64,000 nucleotides of DNA. It comes from a virus. The notes under the pieces were generated by a model that did not search any database, was not told the DNA's origin, and saw only the letters and a list, made by a program, of their open reading frames with translations. The DNA lies in IMG/VR virus record IMGVR_UViG_3300023112_000008, positions 1 to 64,000 of that record. The stretch is one strand, 5' to 3'. Positions 30,695-38,639 of this stretch are shown piece by piece (the first letter of the stretch is position 1; the number at the start of each line of letters is the position of its first letter). Both the position numbers and the translations under genes were made by a program.

Positions 30695-30999
30695 AGACTA
30701 TGACGAAGCGTGATCTGATTGACCGTATCTGCGAGAGGCGCCCTGAGCTTCGCAAGACAGATGTGACCAACACTATCACCACATTCTTGGACACCATCGG
30801 GACTAGCCTCACGCAGGACATGCGTGTTGAGCTACGAGATTTCGGCGTGTTCACCCCTAAGGATCGCAAGGCTCGTGTGGCCCGCAATCCCAAGACTGGA
30901 GCCCCAGTCGAGGTCAAGGCCACCAAGGTCTGCGGCTTCAAGGTGGGCAAGGCCCTCAAGACCCGCCTGGCAGAGTCCTACAAGCCATCAGCCGAGTGA
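30691..30999 (+). CDS. HU/IHF-family DNA-bending protein
   Basis: The 102-residue protein matches the HU family: helical N-terminus (KRDLIDRICERRPELRKTDV), the RVELRDFGVF strand, then the DNA-binding arm with RNPKTGAPVEV. It forms dimers that bend and compact DNA, perhaps in replication, packaging or gene control. Phage HU homologues are known. GTGA overlap with the next gene. Confidence 0.82.
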   Translation: MKTMTKRDLIDRICERRPELRKTDVTNTITTFLDTIGTSLTQDMRVELRDFGVFTPKDRKARVARNPKTGAPVEVKATKVCGFKVGKALKTRLAESYKPSAE

Positions 31000-31235
31000 G
31001 TCACACCTTCGCCTGTGGGCATGAGATGAAGTCCGGTGACTTTGGAATGACCGGACACTTCGGCTGCGTCATCGACACGAGACGGGAGTGCCCTGACTGC
31101 CTCGGCTGGGAACGCGGTGACCGCGTAGCCATGCTGAAGGAGCGGATCAAACGCCTGGAGGATCACAAGTCTGGTGGCGAAGAGGACGAGACTGAGGCAG
31201 TAGAGGACTGGGAAGAGGAGCAGGAGGAGGACTAG
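30996..31235 (+). CDS. Hypothetical acidic protein with metal-binding N-terminus
   Basis: This 79-residue protein starts at GTG overlapping the HU stop. It has a possible zinc site (FACGHEM, GCVID, CPDCLGW), a short helix and a strongly acidic C-terminus (EEDETEAVEDWEEEQEED), which may mimic DNA or dock on HU. Its stop overlaps that of the convergent lipoprotein gene in CTAG. Confidence 0.45.
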   Translation: MSHTFACGHEMKSGDFGMTGHFGCVIDTRRECPDCLGWERGDRVAMLKERIKRLEDHKSGGEEDETEAVEDWEEEQEED

Positions 31236-31774
31236 ACTGCGACTCCGCCGATGTCTCCATCTCCATCCAGGTCCTTGCCGAGCAGTTTCTCCATCATGTC
31301 CAGGCGGGCCGCGCCCTTTGCGATCTCAGTGTCTCGCTTACCATCGCTCTTAGCTGAGAACACCTGCTTGGTCAGGTAGCCACCGATCGTGGTGATGAGC
31401 AGGCCGATCGTCGCCTTCAGCCACGTCCAGAAGTCCTGAACGTCCCCCTTGAGGCCAGCCTCTTCGTCTCGGGTGACCAAGTCCTCGGTGGCTTTCTCCC
31501 ACTCCTTCCGCTGCTTCTCCGCCCAAGCGTTGGCTAGGTCACCGGCCGCGAGCTTCGCAGTCTCCCGGACCTCGGCCATGTCGACCTTGCCATCGTTGTT
31601 GAGGTCGGCGACCTTTACGAGCTTCTCGCGAGACAGTCCTCGGCGCTCCAGCTTCAGGTCAACCGCCTCGGCGATGTGGTCTACGACCGCTTCGGTGACG
31701 AACTCTCCAGTGCTTTCCTTGAAAGCACCGCAGCCGGTTGTAAGAAGCACGATTGTCAGAAGGATATGTCGCAT
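31232..31774 (-). CDS. EF-hand lipoprotein with a membrane segment
   Basis: This 180-residue protein has a lipoprotein signal (IVLLTTGC, Cys15), a first EF-hand-like loop DLNNDGKVDMAE, a coiled region, a hydrophobic segment (ATIGLLITTIGGYLTK) and a second Asp-rich loop DLDGDGDIGG near the end. A lipid anchor in one membrane plus a later membrane helix recalls unimolecular spanins, which fuse inner and outer membranes at lysis, but their helix is usually at the very C-terminus. A calcium-responsive role is inference. Confidence 0.6.
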   Translation of the reverse strand: MRHILLTIVLLTTGCGAFKESTGEFVTEAVVDHIAEAVDLKLERRGLSREKLVKVADLNNDGKVDMAEVRETAKLAAGDLANAWAEKQRKEWEKATEDLVTRDEEAGLKGDVQDFWTWLKATIGLLITTIGGYLTKQVFSAKSDGKRDTEIAKGAARLDMMEKLLGKDLDGDGDIGGVAV

Positions 31775-31828
31775 GATGGCACTACCGCATCACTAGGTTA
31801 ACTAGTTAAGATACCTACAAGGACATCA

Positions 31829-32176
31829 ATGACTGGTTACTGTGTCGTCGAACATTGCGAGCGTTTGGGTTATGCACGCGGGTATTGTAAACGCCACTAC
31901 ATGCAGATTTTGAGGCACGGACACCTGACGCTGGAATCAGAGCGGGGTGGACCTAAGGAATGCGATGCCACTGGCTGCACTTCAGGGCAGGCCAGCGGAG
32001 GTCACTGCAGAAAGCACGCCCGACAGATCAAACTCTACGGGGAACTGCGGCCAGATCGTGAATACATGACCGGTAAGAAGCTGTGCGCAGAGCTAGATTG
32101 CGATACGAAGGTTAGAGCTCGTGGTCTGTGCGCGAAGCACTACACGAAGCACCGTAGGGCCGGGACTCTCCCTTAG
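31829..32176 (+). CDS. Triple zinc-knuckle protein
   Basis: This 115-residue protein consists of three repeats of a C-x4-C...G-x-C-x2-H module (GYCKRHYMQILRHG, GHCRKHARQIKLYG, GLCAKHYTKHRRAG). The module is usual as a DNA-targeting arm of phage HNH endonucleases, including the one at 28454. Here no nuclease follows, so it is an orphan targeting module or a regulator. It is a lone rightward gene between two leftward ones. Confidence 0.6.
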   Translation: MTGYCVVEHCERLGYARGYCKRHYMQILRHGHLTLESERGGPKECDATGCTSGQASGGHCRKHARQIKLYGELRPDREYMTGKKLCAELDCDTKVRARGLCAKHYTKHRRAGTLP

Positions 32177-33030
32177 AGGAAGAGATAGCAGGCGATGCCG
32201 ATCGCCGACCCGATGACTGACGAGGCGACCATCATGAGGCCCACTCGGAGCTTCTTGGGCTCGACTACTGGCCGTTCTGCCCAGTGCAGGGCAAGGTCTG
32301 CCAGAGGAATGCTGATGTGCTTACCTTTGTCGGTCCGCACGATCCCACAGAACACATCGTGCTCCGAGCCATCATCCAGCTTGATCTTCTTCCTGGCGTA
32401 GTCCACGAGGGTGTATGGGCCCTCGTTGGTGGCCAGTGAGTAGACTAGGTCGCTAATGGCCGGGGGCTGGCGGTCGGAGAGCTTCACGTCCTCCATTTGT
32501 TCTGGGTTCTCAGCGTGGTCCGCATCGATTTCATCATCTGTAAGGCCGAACACGGCCTTTTTGATGTATCTGTCGGAGACGAATGGCCGGATCTTTTCTG
32601 CGAAGTCCTGTCTCATCTTCTCGGCAATATCGCCCTCGATGGCGGTGTGGCCTCCGGTCGTCACCGTCACAGCGCCGGTCGAAGCATCGTAGAGCACGTT
32701 GTTGGTTCCGGCGGCGAGCGCCTGGATGGCTGGAAAGGTGGACTGGCCGACCTTGAAGGCAGCCTTGATGTCACGGCCGAATCCACTGAACACTGCGGTG
32801 CAGCCACAGCGGCACCCGTATTTGTATCGTTCGTCGTCATCTAGCGAATCAAGGCAGTTCTTTGTCGAACCGTCTGCAGCCTTGTAGTTCACTTGACCGT
32901 TTGCGAATGTCTCCGTTCCCATATCCTTGTATACCCGAAACGACGGAGTTCCGCTTGAGGTCGTAGAAGTTACGGGAGAGATAAGGTGCCCTGAAGCGCC
33001 ATTCTCTGTAGAATGATCCTGATGCTCCAT
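32173..33030 (-). CDS. Hypothetical protein with C-terminal membrane anchor
   Basis: This 285-residue protein has a Thr/Ser-rich start, a Cys cluster (YGCRCGCTAVF), a soluble middle, and a C-terminal hydrophobic helix (VGLMMVASSVIGSAIGIAC). It is therefore probably tail-anchored in the membrane. GAGGGG precedes its ATG. I do not recognise its family; its gene is leftward among rightward genes. Confidence 0.5.
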   Translation of the reverse strand: MEHQDHSTENGASGHLISPVTSTTSSGTPSFRVYKDMGTETFANGQVNYKAADGSTKNCLDSLDDDERYKYGCRCGCTAVFSGFGRDIKAAFKVGQSTFPAIQALAAGTNNVLYDASTGAVTVTTGGHTAIEGDIAEKMRQDFAEKIRPFVSDRYIKKAVFGLTDDEIDADHAENPEQMEDVKLSDRQPPAISDLVYSLATNEGPYTLVDYARKKIKLDDGSEHDVFCGIVRTDKGKHISIPLADLALHWAERPVVEPKKLRVGLMMVASSVIGSAIGIACYLFL

Positions 33031-33053
33031 CTGACACCCCTCTGGAGGACATA

Positions 33054-33254
33054 ATGAATCGCGTCGTGAGTGTAGACAAGTCTCTTTCTTCTGGAGGCAA
33101 GGTTACTTGGTTCGTAACGCTTGAAGGCGGCGGCGGTTCCAGGACCAGAATCGAGGTTGGCGAGGCTGAAGCTCAGCGGTTTGAGCAGGCACTAAACGCC
33201 CAAACCTCTGATGGCGGAAGTCGTCTGCTGACCGAAACCATGCCTCTCTCTTAA
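33054..33254 (+). CDS. Hypothetical small protein
   Basis: This 66-residue beta-rich protein (GKVTWFVTLEGGGGSRTRIE) has GGAGG before its ATG. It diverges from the gene at 33030; the 23-bp gap holds ribosome-binding sites for both directions, so promoters must lie inside the neighbouring genes. Function unknown. Confidence 0.45.
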   Translation: MNRVVSVDKSLSSGGKVTWFVTLEGGGGSRTRIEVGEAEAQRFEQALNAQTSDGGSRLLTETMPLS

Positions 33255-33263
33255 GGGGTTAAT

Positions 33264-33545
33264 GTGACTAGGAAGAACCCTGAAGAAGACTTGGACCTTA
33301 ATACGACTAACGAGGAGTCCGGTTCAGGACCCTCGTGGGGCGTCGAGGTAGAGCCAACGGGACCTGGGAACAGTGTGTTCTACTCGGCCCGCAGAGTTGT
33401 CCTAGGAGATGATTACGTCGAAATTCAGCTCCTAGATGGCAAATACATGACGTTGGCTACCGGGCAGGTGCGCAAGGTCTTATCGATGCGTGCGAATGGG
33501 GCATCGGGCTATACTGGCAAGACTCCTTCGGACGAGATTTATTAG
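33264..33545 (+). CDS. Hypothetical protein
   Basis: This 93-residue protein starts at GTG. It has an acidic N-terminus and a small beta domain (NSVFYSARRVVLGDDYVEIQ). It ends immediately before the GTG of the metallopeptidase fusion, so the two are probably cotranslated. Not recognised. Confidence 0.45.
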   Translation: MTRKNPEEDLDLNTTNEESGSGPSWGVEVEPTGPGNSVFYSARRVVLGDDYVEIQLLDGKYMTLATGQVRKVLSMRANGASGYTGKTPSDEIY

Positions 33546-34838
33546 GTGGACCGTCTTATCTCCGGTTTTCGACTGCTCCCCTCAGGGACAAGAACAGCAA
33601 ATGGGCCCCTAAAGCCTAGCGCTGATGATGATGTATGCCCTGAGGCTGTTGCTGAGTTTTTTGATTCAGTTTATATAGCAACCGAGAAGCTGAGATCGTT
33701 CGGGCTCTCTGATAAGGACTTTGGCGGTCCAATCAAACTTGTCGCCAGAAAAGGCGATGAGAAGGCGAATGGTCGCTACACGCCGGGCACCGACTCAACA
33801 GTCATCTTCCACCCACCGGTCAGAAGCGCCCCAGATGTGCTGTGGGTAATTATCCACGAGACGTTGCACCGCATCTGGGCGAAGCAGCTCACCAAAGAGT
33901 CACATAAAATTTGGGGCTTAATCTGCAATTCGATTGGTAAGCCGATCGATGGAGATATGGCCGATGCTCTGACCAGGACCGTCAAATCCAATCCTGAGCG
34001 TTCTAGTCTCTGGTTCTTCTTTCAGAAGCACTTTGGGGATGACTTAGGGGTGTTTCGCAACTGGCTCACGACCAAAAAGATGAGCGATTCGTTCCCTAGT
34101 GACTACTCCAACGCAAACCCGTCTGAGGCGTTCGCTGAAGTAGGAGCGGACATAATCCTTGGGCGAGGTCGAGCTGGCCGAGAGATTCGCCGGTCTGGGT
34201 CTATGGTCAAGAAAGTGTTCTTGTCCCTGGTTCAGAACCTTCGCCATGAAGAGATGTCCGAGGACATAGCACTGGTTCGACACGTTCCCGGCCCCGGAGA
34301 AGCTCGATCAGATCCGAATTTTCTCCAGCTGCAGGTGGACTTCTACTACTTGCGTTGGAAATTAGGCGATTGGGTCCGCAAGCGCCTGTCTAGTAGTGAT
34401 GTAATCAAGTTAGAGGAGCGACCTCACGCGACACTTTATTACGGGGCCGATAGGCGAGACCTAGCTCAGATCCAAAAGATCATCGGAGGGCATGGTCGGT
34501 CATTAAGGATGATGCTTGGGTCGCTCAACGTATTCGAGCACGAGGATAAGGACATCCTCTATTTTGAGCTGATCGGCGATCCTCTGCCAACTCTACACGC
34601 GCAGATCAAAAAACTCCCAAATACTAGACCGCCGACGCACCCAGATTACGTGCCGCATTTGACTGTGGCCTATATGAAAAAGGGTTCAGCTAGGAAATTC
34701 ATCGGATCAAATCCTTTGCGGATGATCATTAGTGCACGTCGAGTAACGGTAATAGATTCGGTTGGAATCGAATCAATGATCCGCACCACCCAAGCTGAAG
34801 AACTTGTCCGGGAGCCACTACTGCTTGCTGGACGGTAG
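33546..34838 (+). CDS. Zincin-like metallopeptidase fused to a 2H phosphoesterase domain
   Basis: The 430-residue protein has two parts. The N-terminal half carries HETLH (104-108) and a downstream Glu in NPSEAFAEVGADI, the pattern of a gluzincin-type peptidase. The C-terminal half has two H-x-T motifs (HAT 294-296, HLT 371-373), the hallmark of 2H phosphoesterases, which act on 2',3'-cyclic or 2'-5' nucleotides. Phage 2H enzymes such as Acb1 destroy CBASS signalling molecules. The gene precedes the portal region, so a virion or anti-defence role are both possible. Confidence 0.6.
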   Translation: MDRLISGFRLLPSGTRTANGPLKPSADDDVCPEAVAEFFDSVYIATEKLRSFGLSDKDFGGPIKLVARKGDEKANGRYTPGTDSTVIFHPPVRSAPDVLWVIIHETLHRIWAKQLTKESHKIWGLICNSIGKPIDGDMADALTRTVKSNPERSSLWFFFQKHFGDDLGVFRNWLTTKKMSDSFPSDYSNANPSEAFAEVGADIILGRGRAGREIRRSGSMVKKVFLSLVQNLRHEEMSEDIALVRHVPGPGEARSDPNFLQLQVDFYYLRWKLGDWVRKRLSSSDVIKLEERPHATLYYGADRRDLAQIQKIIGGHGRSLRMMLGSLNVFEHEDKDILYFELIGDPLPTLHAQIKKLPNTRPPTHPDYVPHLTVAYMKKGSARKFIGSNPLRMIISARRVTVIDSVGIESMIRTTQAEELVREPLLLAGR

Positions 34839-34846
34839 GTAGGAAC

Positions 34847-35575
34847 ATGGGCCTTCTCTCTGAGATGCAGATCGAAACAGCCTCTGGACCGGTCCAAATC
34901 GGCGTTTTAGCCAATAAGACTGTCCTAAACCCAGATTTTTCTGTGGTGGTGCTGACGTGGACTGGTTCACGCCTCTTCGTAACTGAGGCGTTTGACTTCC
35001 GGTCAATCGGCGAACAACAGATTTTCGATGTTGAACTTGATGATGGCTCACTCGTTAAAGTGTCCCCCTCCTCACAGTTCATTCTCAAAAATGGCTCCAC
35101 GAAGATGCCCCCGGAGCTGAGTCCTGGGGATTCGCTTCTGCCGCTTTACTTAGCCAAAAACGCGAACGGCTATCCGACCTATCAGATCCCAGGACACGCT
35201 GTAAAAAAGAAAATATCTAGACTTATGGCGGAATGGGTGCTTGGCCATGCCCTAGAAAAGGGCACCTACGTTGAGCACATCGATGGGAACAGAGAAAACT
35301 ATCACCCAGATAATCTCCGGATATACTTCGACGCACAGAAGGCCAAGAGGTCCCACAAGAACATCGCTGTCAAGACGGTAGGCGCAGCGGACGCGCTCTT
35401 CAACGAGTGTGCTGCTGCCAGCCCATTGATGGCTGAAATCGTCAAACCAAAGAAGAAGACCAACCACAAGGTGGTGCGATCTACGCCTGGTCGGCTAGAC
35501 GAAGTTTTTACCGCATCTGTCCGAACTATGGGCTCGTTGTCCATATCCGGTGTGTTCCTGGACCTCCCGGCCTGA
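34847..35575 (+). CDS. Hint-like domain fused to an HNH nuclease, free-standing
   Basis: The first 110 residues follow the Hint (intein) fold pattern (DVELDDGSLVKVSPSSQFIL, LSPGDSLLPLY) but lack the N-terminal Cys and have SPSSQ where an active block B reads T-x-x-H, so splicing is not expected. An HNH core follows (VEHIDGNRENYHPDNLRI). The C-terminal 90 residues are basic then beta-like. It lies 41 bp before the portal gene, which holds an endonuclease-free mini-intein, so it may be the trans-acting homing enzyme for that site. Confidence 0.65.
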   Translation: MGLLSEMQIETASGPVQIGVLANKTVLNPDFSVVVLTWTGSRLFVTEAFDFRSIGEQQIFDVELDDGSLVKVSPSSQFILKNGSTKMPPELSPGDSLLPLYLAKNANGYPTYQIPGHAVKKKISRLMAEWVLGHALEKGTYVEHIDGNRENYHPDNLRIYFDAQKAKRSHKNIAVKTVGAADALFNECAAASPLMAEIVKPKKKTNHKVVRSTPGRLDEVFTASVRTMGSLSISGVFLDLPA

Positions 35576-35616
35576 TAGAGTAGGATCGAGCTAACTGTTG
35601 AAACCATGGGACTAAG

Positions 35617-37896
35617 ATGGCACTTCGCGACGATGCGCTAAACTACCTGCGCCAGGTATTCGGCCGTGAACGCGCCGAGCGTGATCGGGCTGAATCTCCC
35701 TCGGCCGAGGCCGAGAAGCACATCCCGTCATCCATCTTCTCGGTATGGGGCCGAGAAGACGTCGGCGGACTACTCAGCGTCTCGCAGAACCTGATGGACA
35801 GGTATGCAGATTATGAGCAGATGGATGATTATCCGGACATCAACTGTCTCACTGCAGATACTACGATTTACGTGGTTGAAGACTCCATTATCAAGCCCAC
35901 TAGGATCCACGACCTAGCTGCTCACGGCGGTGGCCCCAAGATCCTGGCCTACGACACAGAGAAGGACAAGCTCGTCGTAGTGGCGTCTGAGAATCCTCGC
36001 ATTTCTGGCGATAAGCAGGAGGTGGTTGAGGTCGGGTTTAGCAATGGTGAGAAAATCAAGTGCACCCCTGGGCACAAGTTCCTCACGGTCGAGCACGATT
36101 ACATCAATGCCTCTGATCTAGTCGAGGGAACGGTTGTGGTCTCTTGTTGGTCTGGGTTTGACCCAACAGGAATGACCGCCTTTCTGCACTCAACATCAGG
36201 CCGATTGAAGGTGACCCAGGCCGCGATTCCGGCTGGGGTCGAAGACGTCTACGACGTCACAACTAAGACCCACAACTTCATCGCTAATGGGATTGTTGTC
36301 CATAACAGCGCCCACCACTACTTCACAAACGATGCGACCCAGCCGGATATTGACACCGGAAAAACCGTTTGGGTCCATTCTAGCGACGAAGCTATCAAGA
36401 GCATGTCGGACGTGCTGCTCAACAAGCGGCTACGAATTGAAGACGATATCTGGTCCATGGTCTACACGACCGTGAAGATGGGCAATAACTACGAGGAGGT
36501 GCTGATCACTGATAACGGCGTTGTCGGCCTCAACTCTCTTCCCTGCCCCACCATGCGCCGTGTCGAGCAGTCCAATGGCTCGATCATTGGTTACGTCCAG
36601 GACATCACTGGGAAGTTCACGCAGGACGCCTCGGACCTTCGCGGGATGCTGGCCGGTCAGGCTAAGGTCCCGGACCACGTCGCCCTGTTCGAGGAGTGGC
36701 AAGTCCTACATACGCGCCTTCGTGGCACGGCCCGCAGAACTCCATACGGGTTCGGTGTGGCTGATGGAGCTCGCTGGATCTGGAAGAGACTGGTTCTTCT
36801 CGAAGACTCGATGCTCATCTACAAGCTGACCCGAGCTCCAGCCCGGTTCGCCTTCTACATCGACGTCACCGATATTCCATCTGACAAGGTGGAGTCCTTC
36901 CTACGCAAAGCCAAGCAAGACCTGCGGAAGCAGAAACTTGTTAACCCGAGGACCCAGCGCCTCGACATGCGTATGAATCCGATGGACAACCTTCAGGACT
37001 TCTTCATCGCGGTCCGCGAAAATCGCGAGCTAGCCCGTGTAGAGGTTCTCCAAGGCCCTGACTATCAGGCGACCGAGGATGTGGAGTACTTCCAGCGGAA
37101 GCTACACGGCGTCCTGAAGATCCCCAGGAACTATCTAGGGCAAGACGACGGCATCCCAGCCCGATCGATCCTCTCTTACGAGGATGTGCGGTCCGCACGC
37201 GTCACGATGGGAATCCAGCGCGAGGTCAGGAACAGCATTCGTCGTCTGATTCAGATCGATCTTGCGGCCCGAGGGATCAACCCCTTCAGGCAAGACCTTC
37301 AGGTGATGATGACGGTCCCGTCCGGGATCTATGAGCTGGCGCACAACGAGATCAAGAACGCGAGAGCTGACTTCGCAACGCGAGTCCAGCCGTTTGTCTC
37401 AATGCGCTATATCCAGGAGAAGATTCTCAAACTGACCGGCGATCAGATAGAGCGGATCGAGAAGGAGCGGGAAGAGGATCAAAAGAAGGAAGCTGCTCAG
37501 CAACAGGCTATGGGCGGAGGTGATGATGGCGGTGGTGGCGGCGCTCCTGCTGCTGATGGTTCTCCGCCAGATGACGCTCCAATGCACCCAGGAAACGCTG
37601 AGATCGGCCCACCACCGGGCTCTGGGGGTCGACCAGACAGTAAGTCGGAGTGGAAGTCTTACGATAGGGCGCGGCGCATTGAGGAAAAACGTGATCGCAT
37701 GTCCCGGCAGCGTGATCAAGAGATTCAAGACACAATGCACAAGGTCATTGTCGGTAATAAGCAGATGGCCGCACAGCTCGCCCATCAACAGCAATTCTTC
37801 CGCGAGTTCAAGCACGCCGCATTCTCCCGGAACGGGAACGGCGGTCTGATCTCAGCCCCTCAGGGCGGCGGTCATCGACGACGTCGCATTAAGTGA
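35617..37896 (+). CDS. Portal protein with a mini-intein
   Basis: The 759-residue precursor resembles myovirus portals: the early motif MDDYPDIN joined to SAHHYFTNDATQ, then a stem and crown region with RAPARFAFYIDV and an Arg-rich C-terminus. A 154-residue intein (35845-36306) splits the conserved motif; the mature chain would be about 605 residues. The portal is the dodecameric DNA gate of the head. The C-terminal part is Gly/Pro-rich and charged. GTGA overlap with the next gene. Confidence 0.82.
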   Translation: MALRDDALNYLRQVFGRERAERDRAESPSAEAEKHIPSSIFSVWGREDVGGLLSVSQNLMDRYADYEQMDDYPDINCLTADTTIYVVEDSIIKPTRIHDLAAHGGGPKILAYDTEKDKLVVVASENPRISGDKQEVVEVGFSNGEKIKCTPGHKFLTVEHDYINASDLVEGTVVVSCWSGFDPTGMTAFLHSTSGRLKVTQAAIPAGVEDVYDVTTKTHNFIANGIVVHNSAHHYFTNDATQPDIDTGKTVWVHSSDEAIKSMSDVLLNKRLRIEDDIWSMVYTTVKMGNNYEEVLITDNGVVGLNSLPCPTMRRVEQSNGSIIGYVQDITGKFTQDASDLRGMLAGQAKVPDHVALFEEWQVLHTRLRGTARRTPYGFGVADGARWIWKRLVLLEDSMLIYKLTRAPARFAFYIDVTDIPSDKVESFLRKAKQDLRKQKLVNPRTQRLDMRMNPMDNLQDFFIAVRENRELARVEVLQGPDYQATEDVEYFQRKLHGVLKIPRNYLGQDDGIPARSILSYEDVRSARVTMGIQREVRNSIRRLIQIDLAARGINPFRQDLQVMMTVPSGIYELAHNEIKNARADFATRVQPFVSMRYIQEKILKLTGDQIERIEKEREEDQKKEAAQQQAMGGGDDGGGGGAPAADGSPPDDAPMHPGNAEIGPPPGSGGRPDSKSEWKSYDRARRIEEKRDRMSRQRDQEIQDTMHKVIVGNKQMAAQLAHQQQFFREFKHAAFSRNGNGGLISAPQGGGHRRRRIK
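35845..36306 (+). mobile_element. Mini-intein in the portal protein
   Basis: The 154-residue element runs from Cys (CLTADTTIYV) to Asn (NGIVVHN) before Ser, with block B KCTPGHKFL and block F VYDVTTKTHNFIANG. All splicing residues are canonical. There is no endonuclease domain, so it is either degenerate or mobilised in trans, perhaps by the neighbouring Hint-HNH protein. Confidence 0.9.
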
Positions 37897-38585
37897 AATT
37901 CTTCGTCGATGACGAAGAGCTTCGCAAGAGCATCGAAAACTTGAAGACGAGCATTCCTGCGGCTGCTAAAGAGGCAGGGCGGAACTCTCTTAGAGAGCTG
38001 GCTGAAAAAACGGCACAACGTGTTAGGGATATGATCCCTAATGATGGCGGTTGGTACGACATCTACCGAGACAGCATCCAGTTGGATGAGATTAGCCCAG
38101 ATGAGTATGATGTAGTAGCGAAGATCATCGAACTGAACTACGGCGATCTCGAAGCCGACACTACTTTATTGTGGCTCACCGGTGGTGATGATGTGGCGCT
38201 GCTAATGGCCACAGAGAACCCGTGGACCGTTGACACGCTCCCGTCAGTAAAAGATGGAATCACTACAGAGTTGATCGTTAGACCAGCTTCTGAGTCCGAG
38301 ACTGATTTCCACCGAAGACGACATCGATCGAATGCGACCGAGCTAAAGACGGCGTTGAGCAGGCTTAGGAGGCCTATCCAGCCGAATGAACTAGCCGTCA
38401 TAAACGGCCGCACATTGGCGGATGTCCCGTTTTTAGCCCTCCGAATGGAGTATGGCCTCGGAGGGTTCCCACGTCTGCCAATCTGGAACCGACTCGAAAC
38501 AGAGGGAGACAGAATTATGAACTCCTCTGGATTCGGTAAAGAGGCGCTTGAACTGTTTGCCAAGAACTTTGACAAGCAGCAATAG
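37893..38585 (+). CDS. Neck/tail-completion-type protein (HK97 gp10-like)
   Basis: This 230-residue protein starts at GTG overlapping the portal stop. Its helical N-terminus (ELRKSIENLKTSIPAAAKEA) and the segment RVRDMIPNDGGWYDIYRDSI resemble gp10-type head-tail connector proteins. Position right after the portal supports a connector role, but homology is by pattern only. Confidence 0.55.
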   Translation: MKFFVDDEELRKSIENLKTSIPAAAKEAGRNSLRELAEKTAQRVRDMIPNDGGWYDIYRDSIQLDEISPDEYDVVAKIIELNYGDLEADTTLLWLTGGDDVALLMATENPWTVDTLPSVKDGITTELIVRPASESETDFHRRRHRSNATELKTALSRLRRPIQPNELAVINGRTLADVPFLALRMEYGLGGFPRLPIWNRLETEGDRIMNSSGFGKEALELFAKNFDKQQ

Positions 38586-38639
38586 GGAAAAATAGCTTTT
38601 AGTCAACTGCGGCCAAAACCGCTTGCCCGATGACGAGCT
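38586..38639. other. Short gap after the TnpB-like gene with hairpins
   Basis: This 54-bp gap separates convergent genes. It has GCGG/CCGC arms (38609-38622) and, just inside the tnpB end, AGGCCG/CGGCCT arms (38643-38669). In TnpB systems the guide RNA scaffold spans the gene end and continues past the stop, so this stretch is where one would be sought. Nothing proves a transcript. Confidence 0.25.

Noticed and set aside
34847-35640. Fifth gene-end duplication: start of the Hint-HNH gene versus start of the portal gene
   Set aside because: Only scattered matches (ATGG--CTTC-C) over 24 bp and no shared leader; not enough compared with the clear cases.
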